A stretch of 23,772 nucleotides of DNA, taken from JAZNOL01 sp045580815. GTDB lineage: Bacteria; Bacillota; Clostridia; RUG12999. The DNA is taken from assembly GCA_045580815.1 (NCBI GenBank), contig JAZNOL010000110.1, positions 1 through 23,772 of the forward strand, read 5' to 3'. Each line of letters opens with the position of its first letter. Positions within the stretch are counted from its first letter, which is position 1. The position numbers and the translations under genes were made by a program. The notes below the pieces were generated by a model that was not told the DNA's origin, searched no databases, and was given only the letters and a program-made list of their open reading frames with translations. Below are positions 23,138-23,772 of the stretch, one piece after another.

Positions 23138-23293
23138 ATGAACATCAGAAACAACGATCAGACAAACAGAAACAACAACCAGACTGACAGAAACAATAAC
23201 AATCAGTCAAATAACAACAATAACCAGTCTAACAAAAACGGCGGAATGAACGACAAAAATAACAATCAGTCAAACAGAAAAGACAATTTCTGA
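23138..23293 (+). CDS. 51-residue asparagine-rich small protein
   Basis: I do not recognise this gene. ATG 23138 has a perfect GGAGG 7 bases upstream and the frame ends at TGA 23291-23293, followed 20 bases later by a terminator, so it has all signals of a one-gene unit. 24 of 51 residues are Asn and 5 are Gln. The pattern N-N-[ND]-Q-[ST] occurs five times (residues 5-9, 12-16, 20-24, 27-31, 41-45), spaced by Arg/Lys/Asp residues, with a G-G at 35-36. There is no signal peptide, membrane segment or hydrophobic core, so it should be disordered and soluble. Low complexity means chance is not excluded, but the start and stop signals argue for a gene. A small spore or nucleic-acid-binding protein is possible but unproven. 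Confidence 0.62.
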   Translation: MNIRNNDQTNRNNNQTDRNNNNQSNNNNNQSNKNGGMNDKNNNQSNRKDNF

Positions 23294-23312
23294 TTAATTT
23301 AAGTTAAGCATG

Positions 23313-23333
23313 AGCCTGCCAAACCGGCAGGCT
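23313..23333 (+). terminator. Terminator after the Asn-rich ORF
   Basis: AGCCTGCC (23313-23320) pairs with GGCAGGCT (23326-23333) around a 5-base loop and runs into TTTTGTTT. Confidence 0.85.
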
Positions 23334-23453
23334 TTTGTTTATATATAATAGGTAAAAATAATGGCATAAAGTAAAATTGCACCCAAAACACGGTTTTTCA
23401 AAGTCTGTTTTTGCATAATTTATATAAAAATAACAAAAAAGCCCAAAAAGCTA

Positions 23454-23482
23454 TTGACAAACAAAAAAAGATGTGGTATACT
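23454..23482 (+). promoter_or_regulatory. rRNA operon promoter P1
   Basis: TTGACA (23454-23459), a 17-base spacer ending in TGTGG, then TATACT (23477-23482). First of three tandem promoters. The stretch 23334-23453 before it is AT-rich and holds no gene that I can see. Confidence 0.8.
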
Positions 23483-23559
23483 GAAAATCCACACTGCGAG
23501 AGGCAAGCAGACAGAATTTAAGAAAAATTGAAAAAATTTAAAAAAATTCAAAAAAATGC

Positions 23560-23588
23560 TTGACAATCCCCGAAAAGTGTGGTAAAAT
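23560..23588 (+). promoter_or_regulatory. rRNA operon promoter P2
   Basis: TTGACA (23560-23565), a 17-base spacer ending in TGTGG, then TAAAAT (23583-23588). An A/T-rich tract of repeated A5-7 blocks (23521-23556) lies just upstream, as in UP elements. Between P2 and P3 there is a GCTGAG/CTCAGC hairpin (23601-23617). Confidence 0.8.
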
Positions 23589-23656
23589 ATAAAAGTTGTC
23601 GCTGAGGTCAGCTCAGCAGGAACTTAAAAATTTTTGAAAAAAATTAAAAAAAGGTC

Positions 23657-23685
23657 TTGACAAAGGGATTTGATTGTGGTATAAT
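23657..23685 (+). promoter_or_regulatory. rRNA operon promoter P3
   Basis: TTGACA (23657-23662), a 17-base spacer ending in TGTGG, then a perfect TATAAT (23680-23685), with A-rich tracts before it. It is the closest promoter to the presumed 16S gene. Confidence 0.85.
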
Positions 23686-23713
23686 AATCAGGTCGCCAAA
23701 AAACGACAACGAT

Positions 23714-23726
23714 TGGTCTTTGAAAA
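23714..23726 (+). promoter_or_regulatory. boxA-like antitermination site in the 16S rRNA leader
   Basis: TGGTCTTTGAAAA followed by TTAAACAG closely resembles the boxA-containing leader found upstream of 16S rRNA genes in clostridia and bacilli. The 16S gene itself begins beyond the end of the window. Confidence 0.72.
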
Positions 23727-23772
23727 TTAAACAGTAAATTAACACTAAAGTGTAGGTTCAAATTGAGGTTCT

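Noticed and set aside
23686..23772. Start of the 16S rRNA gene
   Set aside because: The conserved 5' end of 16S (AGAGTTTGATC) is not reached; only the leader is present.
1..23772. CRISPR arrays, tRNA genes, insertion sequences, phage genes
   Set aside because: I found no regularly spaced direct repeats, cloverleaf/TTCGA-type arms, transposase motifs or terminal inverted repeats by reading; a tRNA or repeat scanner could confirm this.

Overview
The window reads as chromosomal DNA of a low-GC, Gram-positive-type anaerobe of the Clostridia (Bacillota). The basis is AT-rich spacers with textbook TTGACA-17-TATAAT promoters, strong GGAGG ribosome sites with several TTG/GTG starts, a T-box in front of pheST, a ClpE-type ATPase, a ferredoxin-thioredoxin-reductase-like protein, an SLH-domain protein, and a rRNA leader resembling those of clostridia. 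I cannot name the genus. No phage, transposase, integrase, CRISPR array or tRNA was seen.

Layout. (1) 1-1866, + strand: a compact thiol-redox operon (CcdA-like membrane protein, membrane-anchored TlpA/ResA-type thioredoxin, a 66-residue FTR-like Fe-S protein, cytosolic thioredoxin) ended by a hairpin. (2) 1873-5301: a sugar isomerase/epimerase operon on the - strand, diverging from a LacI-type repressor; a perfect 14-bp inverted repeat overlaps the -10 and start site of the isomerase promoter. (3) 5319-9112, - strand: pheS-pheT behind a T-box leader with a UUC (Phe) specifier. (4) 9132-11142, - strand: a Gfo/Idh/MocA oxidoreductase and a D-2-hydroxyacid dehydrogenase, diverging from (5) 11195-15633, + strand: an operon of a zinc-ligand-less MDR dehydrogenase, a TIM-barrel isomerase/epimerase, a GH57-like enzyme and a radical SAM/SPASM protein. 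(6) 15678-19116, + strand: nagA, queH and a gene fusing a nitrilase-type amidohydrolase to a glycerophosphodiesterase. (7) 19116-20201: a small XRE repressor diverging from a secreted SLH protein, with two related 18-bp operators between them. (8) 20212-22618, - strand: a ClpE-like ATPase with an N-terminal zinc finger and a methionine-rich linker. (9) 22620-23772: the decayed C-terminal end of a secreted protein, a 51-residue asparagine-rich small ORF, and three tandem promoters plus a boxA-like site leading into a rRNA operon that starts beyond the window.

How it fits together. Most of the accessory coding capacity concerns carbohydrate conversion, arranged as two divergent cassettes plus nagA. 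The most interesting candidates are the GH57-like/radical SAM/MDR/epimerase operon, whose combination implies an oxidative or epimerising sugar pathway I do not recognise; the nitrilase-GDPD fusion; the FTR-Trx-CcdA-TlpA relay, which could carry ferredoxin electrons to the cell exterior; and the small asparagine-rich ORF next to rrn promoters. All functional assignments are from reading motifs by eye; no database search was possible.
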